From positions 1 through 64,000 of the forward strand of contig NZ_CAKTFO010000015.1 in the NCBI RefSeq assembly GCF_934560975.1: a DNA stretch of 64,000 nt. The letters run 5' to 3'. The position numbers were made by a program, and so were the translations under genes. Numbering within the stretch: position 1 is the first letter of the stretch; every line of letters starts with the position of its first letter. The DNA is from an uncultured Sphingomonas sp. Its GTDB lineage: Bacteria; Pseudomonadota; Alphaproteobacteria; Sphingomonadales; Sphingomonadaceae. Below the pieces are notes generated by a model. It had not been told where the DNA came from. It made no database searches and saw only the letters and a list, made by a program, of their open reading frames with translations. Shown piece by piece: positions 1 to 10,778 of this stretch.

Positions 1-1089
<1,089 letters not shown>

Positions 1090-1177
1090 GGATGAAACCC
1101 TTGTCTATGCGGGGGGCGCGCCGACGAAGCCCGGTGCGGCGCGCAATGGATGTGACGAGAAGAAGGCAGGCGCGGGC

Positions 1178-1426
1178 TTATTCGCGCGGGCGATCCAGAT
1201 AGAGCGGAAAAGCGGAGGCATCCCGGCCCGGAGCCGCGACATGCCAGCGTGGCAGATCACGCGGGCCATCGACATCCTTGAACCGCTGACCGGCGTCGGC
1301 GGCGGCCGCATCGGCCTGCGCGCTGACGGTGACGCTCGCTTCCACCTGCGCCGTTGCCGACGCCGTGCCCGAGATCACGCCGCATAGCGATGCAAGCAGG
1401 GCTGACAGGAGGAGAAGGAAGCGCAT
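1178..1426 (-). CDS. Small exported protein of unknown function
   Basis: An 82-residue reading frame between secA and argJ. I chose the ATG at 1426 because it places a clean signal peptide at the N-terminus (MRFLLLLSALLASLCGVISG, probably cut near ASATA); the frame stays open 18 codons further upstream without coding character. The mature part is short, rich in alanine, and ends in a charged segment RPRE. It is on the same strand as secA and ends about 90 bp upstream of it. I recognise no domain and suggest no function beyond export. It could be the remnant of a longer periplasmic protein. Confidence 0.55.
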   Translation of the reverse strand: MRFLLLLSALLASLCGVISGTASATAQVEASVTVSAQADAAAADAGQRFKDVDGPRDLPRWHVAAPGRDASAFPLYLDRPRE

Positions 1427-1503
1427 CGTCGACCCATGTAGGTGAAGGTGCTGGTGTCGTCCATGCCTTGAGCGTGACATGATTGCGCTGCTAGGCGTGG
1501 ATC

Positions 1504-2730
1504 ATGTCCCACAGCATCTCTCCCCTCGCCTCGCCCTTCCCCGACATGCCGCCGATCGCCGGCGTGCGATTGGCCGTGGCCCGTGCAGGGTACAAGGCGT
1601 GGGACCGCACCGATTTGACCTATGCGGCGTTGGAGGAGGGCACGACCGTCGCGGGTGTGACGACCCGGTCCAGGTGCCCCTCGCCCGAAGTCGAATGGTG
1701 CCGCGCCGCCTTGACGCTCGGTCAGGCACGCGCCCTTGTGGTGAATGCGGGCAACAGCAATGCCTTCACCGGCGATCGCGGCCGCGCAGCCGTGGAGGCG
1801 ATCGCGGCACGGGTGGCCGGCCATGTCGGTTGCCGGCCGTCGGATGTCTTTGTTTCCTCGACCGGCGTAATCGGCGTACCGCTCCCAATCGACAAGGCGG
1901 AGGCGGGGATCGACGCCGTGATGCAGGCACCCGCCGCCGACTGGCTCGACGCGACGCAGACGATCGGCACCACCGACACCTTCGCCAAGGGAGCCAGCAC
2001 CACCGCCATCGTCGATGGCCGCACCGTGACTTTGGTGGGGATCATCAAGGGATCGGGCATGATCGCGCCCGACATGGCGACGATGCTGGGCTTCCTCTTC
2101 ACCGATGCGGCGGTCGAGGCGCCGTTGCTCCAGCGGATGCTGGACGCGGCCAATGCGCCGACCTTTTCCTGCATCACGGTCGATGGCGATACCTCCACCT
2201 CCGACACGGTGCTGGCTTTCGCCACGGGCAAGGCGGGCAATGCGCCGCTCGCATCGTTCGACGATGCCGGGGCGGATGCGTTCCAGGCGGCGCTGACCGA
2301 TCTTTGCCGCCAGCTGGCGCAACTGGTCGTCCGCGATGGGGAGGGCGCGTCCAAGTTCATCACCGTGACCGTCGCTGGCGCGGAAAGCGACGGCAGCGCG
2401 CATCGCATCGCCATGTCGATCGCCAACTCCCCGCTGGTGAAGACCGCCATTGCGGGCGAGGATGCCAATTGGGGCCGGATCGTGATGGCCGTCGGCAAGG
2501 CGGGCGAGCCGGCGGAGCGCGACAAACTGTCGATCCGCTTCGGCGGCGTGCAGGTGGCACGCGACGGGCTGGCGGTGGACGGCTATGACGAAGCCCCGGT
2601 TGCCGCCCACCTGAAGGGGCAGGCGGTCGAGGTGGATGTGGACCTTGGCCTAAGCGAGGGCCGCGCCACCGTGTGGACGTGTGATCTGACCCACGGATAT
2701 ATCTCGATCAACGCGGATTATCGCAGCTGA
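1504..2730 (+). CDS. argJ: ArgJ: bifunctional glutamate N-acetyltransferase / ornithine acetyltransferase
   Basis: Catalyses the acetyl-transfer steps of cyclic arginine biosynthesis: acetyl moves from N-acetylornithine to glutamate, and in bifunctional forms from acetyl-CoA to glutamate. The 408 residues match the usual family length. The self-cleavage and nucleophile motif KGSGMIAPDMATMLGF is at residues 182-197, with Thr193 the N-terminal nucleophile of the beta chain after autoprocessing. The substrate-binding segment NAGNSNAFTG is at 81-90. The stop codon shares one base with the start of the next gene (TGATG), so the two are probably translationally coupled. Confidence 0.96.
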   Translation: MSHSISPLASPFPDMPPIAGVRLAVARAGYKAWDRTDLTYAALEEGTTVAGVTTRSRCPSPEVEWCRAALTLGQARALVVNAGNSNAFTGDRGRAAVEAIAARVAGHVGCRPSDVFVSSTGVIGVPLPIDKAEAGIDAVMQAPAADWLDATQTIGTTDTFAKGASTTAIVDGRTVTLVGIIKGSGMIAPDMATMLGFLFTDAAVEAPLLQRMLDAANAPTFSCITVDGDTSTSDTVLAFATGKAGNAPLASFDDAGADAFQAALTDLCRQLAQLVVRDGEGASKFITVTVAGAESDGSAHRIAMSIANSPLVKTAIAGEDANWGRIVMAVGKAGEPAERDKLSIRFGGVQVARDGLAVDGYDEAPVAAHLKGQAVEVDVDLGLSEGRATVWTCDLTHGYISINADYRS

Positions 2731-3527
2731 TGGATACCCAACTCACCCAGCCGGTCGCGGACTTGATCCACGACGTCGCCCGCCGGATCGTGATGCCGCG
2801 CTTTCGCCAGCTCGACGCCGCTGAGATCGAGGAAAAGGCCCCCGACGAACTCGTCACCGTCGCCGATCGCCAGAGCGAGGATGCGCTGACCGAAGGGTTG
2901 ATGCGGTTGCTGCCCGGATCGCGCGTGATCGGGGAAGAGGCCTGCGCCGTGAACCCGGGGCTGCTCGACACGGTGGCCGACGGCACGGTCTGGATCGTCG
3001 ATCCGATCGACGGCACCGCCAATTTCGCGGCCGGCGAGACGCCGTTCGGGATCATGGTCGCGCTGGTCGACCGGGGCGTCACCCAGGGCGCGTGGATCCT
3101 GGATCCGGTGGCGGACCGGATGTGCCACGCCACGCTGGGCGGCGGCGCCTTCATCAATGGCGAGCGGGTGCGGTCGCGCACCAGCGGGCAGGCGATCCCC
3201 GTCGCCGGTCTCTCCACCCGCTACCTGCCGCCGGACCTGCGCGACGACATGGAGGCGCGCGCGGTCGGCAAGCTGCAATGCGTCAACATCCCCCGTTGCG
3301 CGGCGGAGCAATATCCGCGCGTCATCCTGGGGACCAATGACCTGGCCCTGTTCTGGCGGACCTTCGTGTGGGATCATGCGCCGGGCGCGCTGATCCTGAC
3401 GGAGGCGGGCGGCCGCATCGCCCGCTTCGACGGAACGCCTTATGCGCCCGCGCAGTCGGGCACGGGCATGTTGGCGGCAGCGACACCCGGAATGTGGGAT
3501 CGCACGGCCGAGATCCTGCTGCGTTAA
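2730..3527 (+). CDS. Inositol-monophosphatase-family phosphatase
   Basis: A Mg2+-dependent, Li+-sensitive-type phosphatase of 265 residues. The metal-binding motifs are complete: GEE at 68-70, WIVDPIDGTANF at 88-99 and WDHAPGALIL near 214-223. Family members hydrolyse inositol phosphate, histidinol phosphate or 3'-phosphoadenosine phosphate, and the sequence alone does not choose between them. Its start overlaps the argJ stop by one base, which ties it to amino-acid biosynthesis and makes a histidinol-phosphatase role possible, but that is inference. It ends convergently with the ABC transporter ATPase on the other strand, with a 4-base overlap. Confidence 0.9.
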   Translation: MDTQLTQPVADLIHDVARRIVMPRFRQLDAAEIEEKAPDELVTVADRQSEDALTEGLMRLLPGSRVIGEEACAVNPGLLDTVADGTVWIVDPIDGTANFAAGETPFGIMVALVDRGVTQGAWILDPVADRMCHATLGGGAFINGERVRSRTSGQAIPVAGLSTRYLPPDLRDDMEARAVGKLQCVNIPRCAAEQYPRVILGTNDLALFWRTFVWDHAPGALILTEAGGRIARFDGTPYAPAQSGTGMLAAATPGMWDRTAEILLR

Positions 3528-5110
3528 TCCTTGGGGCCGAGGCCGCTCCGCCGCACTTCCGGCGTCGCGGCCAGCAGGGCGGCGGTATAGGGATGGAGCG
3601 GCGCCGCCAGCACCTGCGCGGCGTCGCCCTGCTCCACGATCTCCCCATCCTTCAGCACGATCACGCGATGCGCCAGGCCGCGCACCAGCGCGAGATCGTG
3701 GCTGACGAACAGAAAGGCCAGACCGAGGTCGGATTGCAGGCGTTGGAGCAATGCCGCCATCTCCGCCTTGAGCGGCGGATCCAGCGCGGTAAACGCCTCG
3801 TCCAGCACCACCACGTTCGGCCGCAGAATCAGGGCACGCGCGATCGCGATCCGCTGGCGCTGCCCGCCCGAAAAATGCCGGGGCAAGCGCATCGCCGCAT
3901 CCGCCTCCAGCCCGACCTGGCCCAGCGTCTCCACTACCATGGCAGTGCGCTCCGCATCGCTGGGGGGCGTGGCGGCCAGGCGCAGCGGTTCGCCGACGAT
4001 CCGCGCGACGGTCCAGGCGGGATCGAAGCTGGCCGCCGGATCCTGGAACACGGCCTGCACCCGCCGCCGCATGGCGCGGAGCGATGCACCGCGTGCGTGC
4101 CGCCAATCTTGTCCGCCGATCGTGATGACGCCCTGCTCCGCACGATCGAGGCCCAGCACCAAGCGGGCCAGCGTCGACTTGCCAGAGCCGGACGGGCCGA
4201 TCACCGCCAGCGTTTCCCCCCGATGCAGGGCGGCGGTGATGCACGACAACGCCGGCAAGCGCCCGCGCGCGACCAATCCGGGCTTCCGGAAGGAGCAGGA
4301 AACCCCCTCGATCCCGACGATCGGCTCCGATCGGAGGGACGGCGGTGGTGCGGGCGGGGGCGTAGCGGCCGTGACGCTGGCGCGCAGGAAGGCGGATGCC
4401 GGCTGGCGGATCAGGGTTGCGGGCGGCCCCTGCTCCGCCACCTGCCCGTCTTCCAGCACCACCAGCCGATCGGCAATGTTGGTGGCCAGCGGCAGATCGT
4501 GCGTAGCCAGCAGCAGGCCCATGCCCCGCTCCCGCACCGCTTGGACCAGCACCTCGATCACTTTGGCCTGGGCGAGCGGGTCCAGCGAGGCGGTGGGTTC
4601 GTCCGCGACCAGCAGCGCCGGCTCCCCGGCCAAAGCCATGGCGATGGCGACGCGCTGGCGCTGCCCGCCGGACAGGCTGTGCGGATGACGCGAAGGGGCG
4701 ACGTCCAGCCCCATCTGCGCGAGGAGGGTCGTTGCCGCCTGCCGCCGCGCCGCCCGGTCCAGCGCCGTGTGGCGGGCCAGCACCTCCTCGATCTGGCGGC
4801 CGATCGTAAGGGCCGGGTTGAGCGCGGTGGCCGGTTCCTGAAACACCATGCCGATGCGACCGCCCCGGACCTGACTGAAACGACGCTCGTCCAGCACGGC
4901 CAGATCCTCGCCGTCCAGCAGCATCCGTCCGCCGATCCGTGCGCCGTCGGGGAGCAGGCCGAGCAGCGCATGGGCGAGCGAACTCTTGCCCGATCCCGAC
5001 CGACCGACCAACGCCACGATCTCGCCCGCGCCCACCGCCAGCGATACGTCGCGCAGCACGGCCCTGCCATCATAGCACAGCGACAATTTCTCGAAGGAAA
5101 GCAACGTCAT
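3524..5110 (-). CDS. ABC transporter, double ATPase subunit (Dpp/Opp-Gsi type)
   Basis: A 528-residue protein with two complete nucleotide-binding domains in tandem, as in GsiA and other dipeptide/nickel/glutathione importers. First half: Walker A GRSGSGKS, Q-loop FQEPATALNP, signature LSGGQRQR, Walker B LLVADEP. Second half: Walker A GPSGSGKST, FQDPAASFDP, FSGGQRQR, VVVLDEAF. Both D-loops and switch histidines (LLATHD, LFVSHD) are present, so both sites should be active. I chose the ATG at 5110 because it overlaps the TGA of the upstream permease (ATGA); an in-frame extension of six residues exists. It is the last gene of the leftward uptake operon. Confidence 0.93.
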   Translation of the reverse strand: MTLLSFEKLSLCYDGRAVLRDVSLAVGAGEIVALVGRSGSGKSSLAHALLGLLPDGARIGGRMLLDGEDLAVLDERRFSQVRGGRIGMVFQEPATALNPALTIGRQIEEVLARHTALDRAARRQAATTLLAQMGLDVAPSRHPHSLSGGQRQRVAIAMALAGEPALLVADEPTASLDPLAQAKVIEVLVQAVRERGMGLLLATHDLPLATNIADRLVVLEDGQVAEQGPPATLIRQPASAFLRASVTAATPPPAPPPSLRSEPIVGIEGVSCSFRKPGLVARGRLPALSCITAALHRGETLAVIGPSGSGKSTLARLVLGLDRAEQGVITIGGQDWRHARGASLRAMRRRVQAVFQDPAASFDPAWTVARIVGEPLRLAATPPSDAERTAMVVETLGQVGLEADAAMRLPRHFSGGQRQRIAIARALILRPNVVVLDEAFTALDPPLKAEMAALLQRLQSDLGLAFLFVSHDLALVRGLAHRVIVLKDGEIVEQGDAAQVLAAPLHPYTAALLAATPEVRRSGLGPKD

Positions 5111-5901
5111 GCCGCGCCTTTCACCCATCGCGCGCGAAGCTCCTCACCGGCGCGGTTGATCGCCAGCACGGTTCCGGCCATGGCAAGGCCGGGCAGCAGC
5201 ACCAGCCGCGGCGCGGTGGCGATCAGCGTCTGCGCATCCGCCATCATCCGCCCCCAGCTCGGCTGCGGCGGCTGCGCACCCAGGCCCAGGAAGGACAAAC
5301 CGGCCTCGGCGATCAGGCCGAGCGACATCTGCACCGCCGCCTGCACGATCAGCACGGCGGCGATGTTGGGCAGGATATGATCCACGGAGATGCGGACCCG
5401 CCCCGCCCCGGTCACGCGCGCGGCCAGGATGAAGTCGCGCGCCCAGACGCCACGCGCCGCCGCGCGGGTGACCCGAACGAAGACGGGAATGTTGAACAGG
5501 CCGATCGCAAGGCCGGCATTGACGGCGCCCGGACCCAGGATCGCGACGATCAGGATGGCGAGCACCAAGGCCGGAAAGGCGAACAGGATGTCGGCCGCGC
5601 GCGCAATCGCCTCGTCCACCCAACCCGGACAGGCTACGGCGGTGAGGCCGAGCGGCACGCCGAACACGATCCCGATCACCGCCGCCAGCGCCGCCACGCC
5701 CAGCGACGGCCCTGCGCCCGCCGCCAGCATCGACAGAAGGTCGCGACCCAGTTGGTCGGTGCCGAGCGGATGCGCCCAGGAGGATGGCTGAAACCGCGCC
5801 GCCACGTCGATCGCCTGCACCGACTGCGGCGTCCACAGGCTCGCCACCAGCGCCACGGCGATCATGGCGCCGAGCAGGATCAGGCCGATTGGTCCCTTCA
5901 T
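5107..5901 (-). CDS. ABC transporter permease, DppC type
   Basis: Inner-membrane permease of 264 residues with an N-terminal anchor helix and five more predicted helices. The DppC hallmark HPLGTDQLGRDLLSM follows the first helix. The cytoplasmic EAA loop that docks on the ATPase reads RVTGAGRVRISVDHILPN. The C-terminal AGLSFLGLGAQPPQPSWG is also typical. It starts in an ATGA overlap with the upstream fused binding protein-permease and ends in another with the ATPase, so the three genes are translated in a coupled way. Confidence 0.92.
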   Translation of the reverse strand: MKGPIGLILLGAMIAVALVASLWTPQSVQAIDVAARFQPSSWAHPLGTDQLGRDLLSMLAAGAGPSLGVAALAAVIGIVFGVPLGLTAVACPGWVDEAIARAADILFAFPALVLAILIVAILGPGAVNAGLAIGLFNIPVFVRVTRAAARGVWARDFILAARVTGAGRVRISVDHILPNIAAVLIVQAAVQMSLGLIAEAGLSFLGLGAQPPQPSWGRMMADAQTLIATAPRLVLLPGLAMAGTVLAINRAGEELRARWVKGAA

Positions 5902-8447
5902 TGCCGCCCCTCCGCGCGCGGGTCCAGCAAGGCCTGCGCCACGTCGGTCAGCAAACTCGCCAGCACCGTCGCCACCACCAGCACCATCGCCACCCCCTGC
6001 ACCACGATCAGGTCGCGGCCGGTAATCGCCTGGAGCAGCAGGCGTCCCAGACCCGGCAGGTAGAAGATGTTTTCCACGATCACGCTGCCGCCCAGCAGGA
6101 ACGGGAATTGCAGGCCGATCACCGCCACAATCGGCGCGGCCGCGTTGGGCAGAACATGACGCCACAGGACGGTGTCGCGGCGCAGCCCCTTGGCGCGGGC
6201 GGTGCGGACATAATCGCGCGTCAGTTCCGCACCTAGCGCATTGCGCGCAACCCGCACGATCACCGCCGCCTGGGGCAGGGCGAGCGCGGATGCGGGCAGC
6301 AGCAGGGACGCGAGGATGGAAGAAACGCCCGCATCCCAGCCGGAAAAGCCGCTGGCGGGCAACCAGCGCAACCGAACCGCGAACAGGAGCAGCAACAGCA
6401 TCGCCAGCCAGAAGCTCGGCAGGGCAAGGCCGAGGCGTGCGGCCGCCCCGATCAGGCGATCGCCCCACCCGCCCGGACGTCGCGCCGCCAGGATCGCCGC
6501 CGGCAGCGCCAGCGCAACCGACACCAGAATCGCCAGCGCCGCCAGCGCCAGCGACAGGCCGATCCGCGGCCCGATCAACGCCGCGACCGGTATGCGGTAG
6601 GTGTAGCTGATGCCGAAGTCCCCGTGCAGCAGCCCGCTCGCCCATGTGACATAACGCTGCACGGCCGACCCTTCGAGGCCCAATTGCACCCGCAGGCCGG
6701 TCAAGGCGGCGGGGCTCGCCTCCAGCCCCATCATATATTGTGCGGGGTCTCCGGGCGCGAGTTGCAGCAGCGCGAACACGAACAGGCTTGCGCCCGCTAG
6801 CGTCAGCGCAAGAATGGTAACCCGGCGCATCAGCCACGCCGCGCCGCCCGCGCGTACGATCTGGACCACGATCAGCGCCGCGAAGAGCGCCGAAGCGCCG
6901 ATCAGCCAGCGCCCCGCCCGATCGGCCCGGACGAGGCCGGCTCCATCGTCTCCGGCAAAACGGACCGTGGAAAAATCGACCGATTGCAGCGGCGTGTTGA
7001 TCCACACCCCCGTAAGCCGGCGATCGGCCACCGCCATGTGCGGATATTGGAACAGGAACGCATTCACCGCATCGTCGGCGATCCTGCGCTGGACCGCGCC
7101 AAGCAGGCCATGGCGCTCGGCCGGTTCGGAGGTCGCGCGCAGGCGATCGAGCAAGGCCTTCACCCCGCGCCCGTCGTAGCCGAAATAATAATCGGAGCGG
7201 CCATAGATGGCGTAATCGGCGGGCTCGGCATGGGCTACGATGGTTATGGCGTAATCGTGGCGCGCAAAGACCTGATCCAGCCATTGCGCCCATTCCAGCG
7301 GCACGATCCGCACGGTGATGCCGATCGCGTGCAGCTGCGCGGCGACGATCTCGCCCGTGCGATGCGCGTAGGGTGCCGGGGGCAAAGCCAGCACCGTGGT
7401 GAAGCCATTGGGGTAGCCCGCGTCGGCCAGCAGCGCCCGCGCGCGACCGAGATCGTGCGGATAACGTCCGGTCAGGTCCACATAGTCCGGACTTTGCGGC
7501 GGAAAGTGGCTGCCGATCGGGGTGCCATAGCCGGACATCGCCCCGTCGATGATCGCCCGCCGGTCGATCGCATGGGCTATCGCGCGCCGCACCCGCAGAT
7601 CGCGAAACGGCCCGCGCGCATTGTTGAGCGCCACGATCACTTCCGCCTGACTGGGATTGACCGACACGGCGAGCGAGGGATCGGCCCGCAACTGCGCCAG
7701 GTTTTCCGGTGCGGGATAATCCGGAAACAGATCGATTTCGTGCGTCTTCACCCCGGCATAAGCGGCCGCCGGATCGCCAACGAAGCGGAACTGGATAGCC
7801 TTCAGCGACGGCTTCACCCCCCAATAACCCTCGTTGCGGGACAGCGTCAGCCGATCCCCCCGGACCCATGAGGCATAAAGAAACGGCCCGGTGCCGACCG
7901 GCGTGGTGGCGAGGGCAGCAACGGCACGGGGTGACACCATCACGCTATCGCCCCAGGCCAGCAACGCCGGCAGGCCCGCATCGGGCTGCTTGAGGCGGAT
8001 GCGGACGGTGAGCGGATCGAGCATGTCCACGCCCGCAATGTTGCCGAGCGCCTCCGCCTGGGCATTGGCCGATCCGGGTGCGCCGGCGCGAAGCAGGCTG
8101 AAGGCGACCACCCGCGCATCGAACGGCGTGCCATCGGCGAAGCGCACGCCACCGCGCAATCGGAAGACGTAGCTGCGCGCGTCCGGCGCCATGGTCCAGC
8201 CCGTGGCGAGCAGCGGCATCGGCGCCCCCGTCGCGTCCAGCCGGGTGAGCCCTTCATAGATGGTGCGGTACGTCACCTCGTCGATTGCGGAGGCCGCGCC
8301 TGCCGTCGGATCCAGGGTCGGCGGCTCCAGCTGGAGCGCCACCACGATCCGGTCGCGGGCCGATGCCGGCGCGGCACAGGCCAGCACGCACAACAGCGCG
8401 AGGGAGGCCAGCACGGCACGGACCGCATCCCGCCCGCGTGTCAGCAT
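5898..8447 (-). CDS. Fused solute-binding protein and DppB-type permease of an ABC importer
   Basis: One uninterrupted frame of 849 residues. Residues 1-30 are a signal peptide. Residues 32-500 form a family-5 (dipeptide/nickel/oligopeptide) solute-binding domain with EPPTLDPTAG, VRFADGTPFD, VGTGPFLY and VRRAIAHAIDRR. An extra hydrophobic helix, WLIGASALFAALIVVQIV, lies at 514-531. From 540 onward there is a complete DppB-type permease: LMRRVTILAL, then LAPGDP, the long periplasmic loop, the EAA loop RTARAKGLRRDTVLW, and GGSVIVENIFYLPGLG. These are normally two genes. The extra helix would return the chain to the cytoplasm so the permease keeps its usual orientation. An internal ATG at 6830 could also give a separate permease. 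A GAGGAG ribosome site precedes 8447. The substrate is unknown. Confidence 0.88.
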   Translation of the reverse strand: MLTRGRDAVRAVLASLALLCVLACAAPASARDRIVVALQLEPPTLDPTAGAASAIDEVTYRTIYEGLTRLDATGAPMPLLATGWTMAPDARSYVFRLRGGVRFADGTPFDARVVAFSLLRAGAPGSANAQAEALGNIAGVDMLDPLTVRIRLKQPDAGLPALLAWGDSVMVSPRAVAALATTPVGTGPFLYASWVRGDRLTLSRNEGYWGVKPSLKAIQFRFVGDPAAAYAGVKTHEIDLFPDYPAPENLAQLRADPSLAVSVNPSQAEVIVALNNARGPFRDLRVRRAIAHAIDRRAIIDGAMSGYGTPIGSHFPPQSPDYVDLTGRYPHDLGRARALLADAGYPNGFTTVLALPPAPYAHRTGEIVAAQLHAIGITVRIVPLEWAQWLDQVFARHDYAITIVAHAEPADYAIYGRSDYYFGYDGRGVKALLDRLRATSEPAERHGLLGAVQRRIADDAVNAFLFQYPHMAVADRRLTGVWINTPLQSVDFSTVRFAGDDGAGLVRADRAGRWLIGASALFAALIVVQIVRAGGAAWLMRRVTILALTLAGASLFVFALLQLAPGDPAQYMMGLEASPAALTGLRVQLGLEGSAVQRYVTWASGLLHGDFGISYTYRIPVAALIGPRIGLSLALAALAILVSVALALPAAILAARRPGGWGDRLIGAAARLGLALPSFWLAMLLLLLFAVRLRWLPASGFSGWDAGVSSILASLLLPASALALPQAAVIVRVARNALGAELTRDYVRTARAKGLRRDTVLWRHVLPNAAAPIVAVIGLQFPFLLGGSVIVENIFYLPGLGRLLLQAITGRDLIVVQGVAMVLVVATVLASLLTDVAQALLDPRAEGRQ

Positions 8448-8476
8448 CCGTCCGGCTCCTCGCGCTCCGCCATGGC

Positions 8477-10672
8477 TCAGAAGCGCACCCGTGCCTTGAC
8501 CCCATAGCTGGCCGGCCGTCCCGGCGACGCAATGTCGATCCCGCCCAGGAAGAAGTTGCGGGTCAGGTCGTAATGGTCGTTGAGGATGTTGCGGCCGTAG
8601 ACGCCGATGTTCCAGCGCCCGTCGCGGGGACCGAAGCCGATGCTGCCGTTGACGATCCAATAGGATTGCACGCGATAGACCGGCCCCAGCAGCACGGGCT
8701 GGAGCGTGTCGCGATAGCTATAGTCCGTCTCCACCGTGACCGCATGATCGTCGGCGACAGGAGCGGTGTAGGCGAGCGAGCCGGTATAGCTCCAGCGCGG
8801 AAAGCCCTGATCCTGCCCCTTGCGGTCGATCGCCACCGCCTGCCCCGCCGCCGCCGATGCGGCAATATCGAGATCGGTGAAGCGGTCATATTTGCCCTTC
8901 CGCCAGGCAATCCCCTGCGTCACCTCCAACCCCGCCAGCGGGCGCCAGGTCAGTTCGGCCTCCGCGCCGTAGATGTGCGAACGCGGCGCGTTCACGATCT
9001 TGCCCACCGCGCCATAGACCGTGTCGTAGATGGCGGACTGCACCTGCTGCCGCCGGTAATCGTAGTAGAATGCCGATCCGTTCAGGCGCAGGCGGCGGCC
9101 GGCCAGGTCGCTCTTGGCACCCACTTCATAGGCGTAGAGGATTTCCGGCTTGAACGGCGCAAGCTGGTCCACGGTCAGCGTGTTGTAGGCGGTGAAGCCA
9201 CCCGATTTCACCCCCCGACTGGCGCTGGCATAGAACAGCACGTCGGGGCTGAGGCGGTAGTCGGCGGCGAGCTTGCCGCTGACCTGCGTGGTGCCGAGCC
9301 GCGCGCCCGCGCCGGGTTCCGGCACGGGGCTGGTGACGGTGGTGAAGTCGCGCAGGCGGCGCACCTCCCGCTCGACCCGCGCGCCGCCGGTCACGGTCAG
9401 TTGCGGCGCCAGCGTCACATCGACCTGGCCGAAACCGGCGGCGGTGCGGGCGCTCTGCCGATAGCCGGTGCGCGCCACGAAGCCGAGCGAGTCCTGGAAG
9501 TCGGACAGGAATCGATCCTTCAGCCGCTCGTCCGCGAAATATCCCCCCAGCACCCACTTAACATCGCCAACCCCGTCGGACGCGAGGCGCACTTCCTGCG
9601 AAAAGGTCTTGGCGCGGCTGTTGAAATAGGTGCCGGCCAGCGCCGCCGCCGACGCATCCCAGTCATTATATTCCCGCCGCCGAAAATGCTCATAGGCGGT
9701 GATGCTGGTCAGGGACACGCCGTCCAGATCGAGCGTGGCGGTGGCGTGCCCGCCGGCCGTGTCGTTGTCGCGAAACGGCTTGGCGGACGGCGCGATGCCC
9801 GTCTGGGCCTGGAAGGCGGCGGAACCGCCCCACCCCGTCGCGCGCCGGCTGGTGTCCGCCGGCAGGGTGCCGAGCGCCCGGAACAGGTACAGGCCGGTCG
9901 CCTCCGACGTGTCGCGGGCATAATGCCCCTCCAGCAGCAGGTCGAACGCCCCGTTGTCATAAGCCAATTGCCCACGCGTGCCCCAGCGATCCGCATCGCC
10001 CAGGCGCCGCCCGTCCACGCGGTTGCGCTGGAACCCGCCGCCCTGTTCCGTGGCGGCGGCGATGCGGCCGGTCAGTCCCTCGCCCAATTGCCCGGTGAGG
10101 AAACCTTCCGCGCGGAACAGGTCGAAGCGGCCATATTCGCCCGAGAAACCGGCTGACGTGGTTTCGCTCGGCCGCGCGGTGATGAAGTTGATCGCGCCAG
10201 CGGTGGTGTTACGCCCGTAGAGCGTGCCCTGCGGCCCGCGCAGCACCTCCACCCGGTCGAGATCAAACAGCAACCCCTGGGTCTGGATCGGAAAGGGCTT
10301 GGCCACGTCATCCACATAAACCCCGACCGGGGACGTGTTGTTGGACGCATAATCGTCGAAGCCGACGCCACGCAGCCGAAATTGCGGTTGCCCGCCCCCG
10401 AAAGCCGGTACCGCCTCCAGCCCAGGCGTCTGATATTGCAGCTGGTTGATGGTGGAGACGCCGCGATCGGCCAGCGTCGATCCGTCGATCACCGACAAGG
10501 CGATGCCGACATCCTGCGCCTGTTCCGGCCGCCGCTGCGCCGTGACGACCAGATCGGGCACACCTGTGTCGTCCGCCTGCTGTGCCATGGCGGGGCACGC
10601 CAGCGTCGCCACGGCGATCGGGATCAGAATTGCCCGCGGGCGGACGGCGGAGACCAGGACTCGATTTCGCAT
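8477..10672 (-). CDS. TonB-dependent outer-membrane receptor
   Basis: A 731-residue outer-membrane active-transport receptor. The ATG at 10672 gives a signal peptide ending near CPAMAQ, followed by a TonB-box-like DLVVTAQRRPEQ. The plug domain includes FRLRGVGFDDY, VEVLRGPQGTLYGRN and TAGAINFITARPS. The rest is a beta-barrel ending in the usual C-terminal phenylalanine (KARVRF). Barrel blocks such as YASASRGVKSGGF and NILNDHYDL are typical of sphingomonad receptors. It is the first gene of a leftward operon whose other members are a dipeptide-type importer (29 bp gap), so the receptor probably brings the same substrate across the outer membrane. The ligand cannot be read from sequence. Confidence 0.94.
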   Translation of the reverse strand: MRNRVLVSAVRPRAILIPIAVATLACPAMAQQADDTGVPDLVVTAQRRPEQAQDVGIALSVIDGSTLADRGVSTINQLQYQTPGLEAVPAFGGGQPQFRLRGVGFDDYASNNTSPVGVYVDDVAKPFPIQTQGLLFDLDRVEVLRGPQGTLYGRNTTAGAINFITARPSETTSAGFSGEYGRFDLFRAEGFLTGQLGEGLTGRIAAATEQGGGFQRNRVDGRRLGDADRWGTRGQLAYDNGAFDLLLEGHYARDTSEATGLYLFRALGTLPADTSRRATGWGGSAAFQAQTGIAPSAKPFRDNDTAGGHATATLDLDGVSLTSITAYEHFRRREYNDWDASAAALAGTYFNSRAKTFSQEVRLASDGVGDVKWVLGGYFADERLKDRFLSDFQDSLGFVARTGYRQSARTAAGFGQVDVTLAPQLTVTGGARVEREVRRLRDFTTVTSPVPEPGAGARLGTTQVSGKLAADYRLSPDVLFYASASRGVKSGGFTAYNTLTVDQLAPFKPEILYAYEVGAKSDLAGRRLRLNGSAFYYDYRRQQVQSAIYDTVYGAVGKIVNAPRSHIYGAEAELTWRPLAGLEVTQGIAWRKGKYDRFTDLDIAASAAAGQAVAIDRKGQDQGFPRWSYTGSLAYTAPVADDHAVTVETDYSYRDTLQPVLLGPVYRVQSYWIVNGSIGFGPRDGRWNIGVYGRNILNDHYDLTRNFFLGGIDIASPGRPASYGVKARVRF

Positions 10673-10778
10673 TGTGCAAAATCGTATGAGACTATTTGGC
10701 TCGGCTCGCAAGGGGATATTTCGCAAATCGCCAATTTGCAGGATCACGGTTGCACGGCGCGCGTCATAATGGGACATC

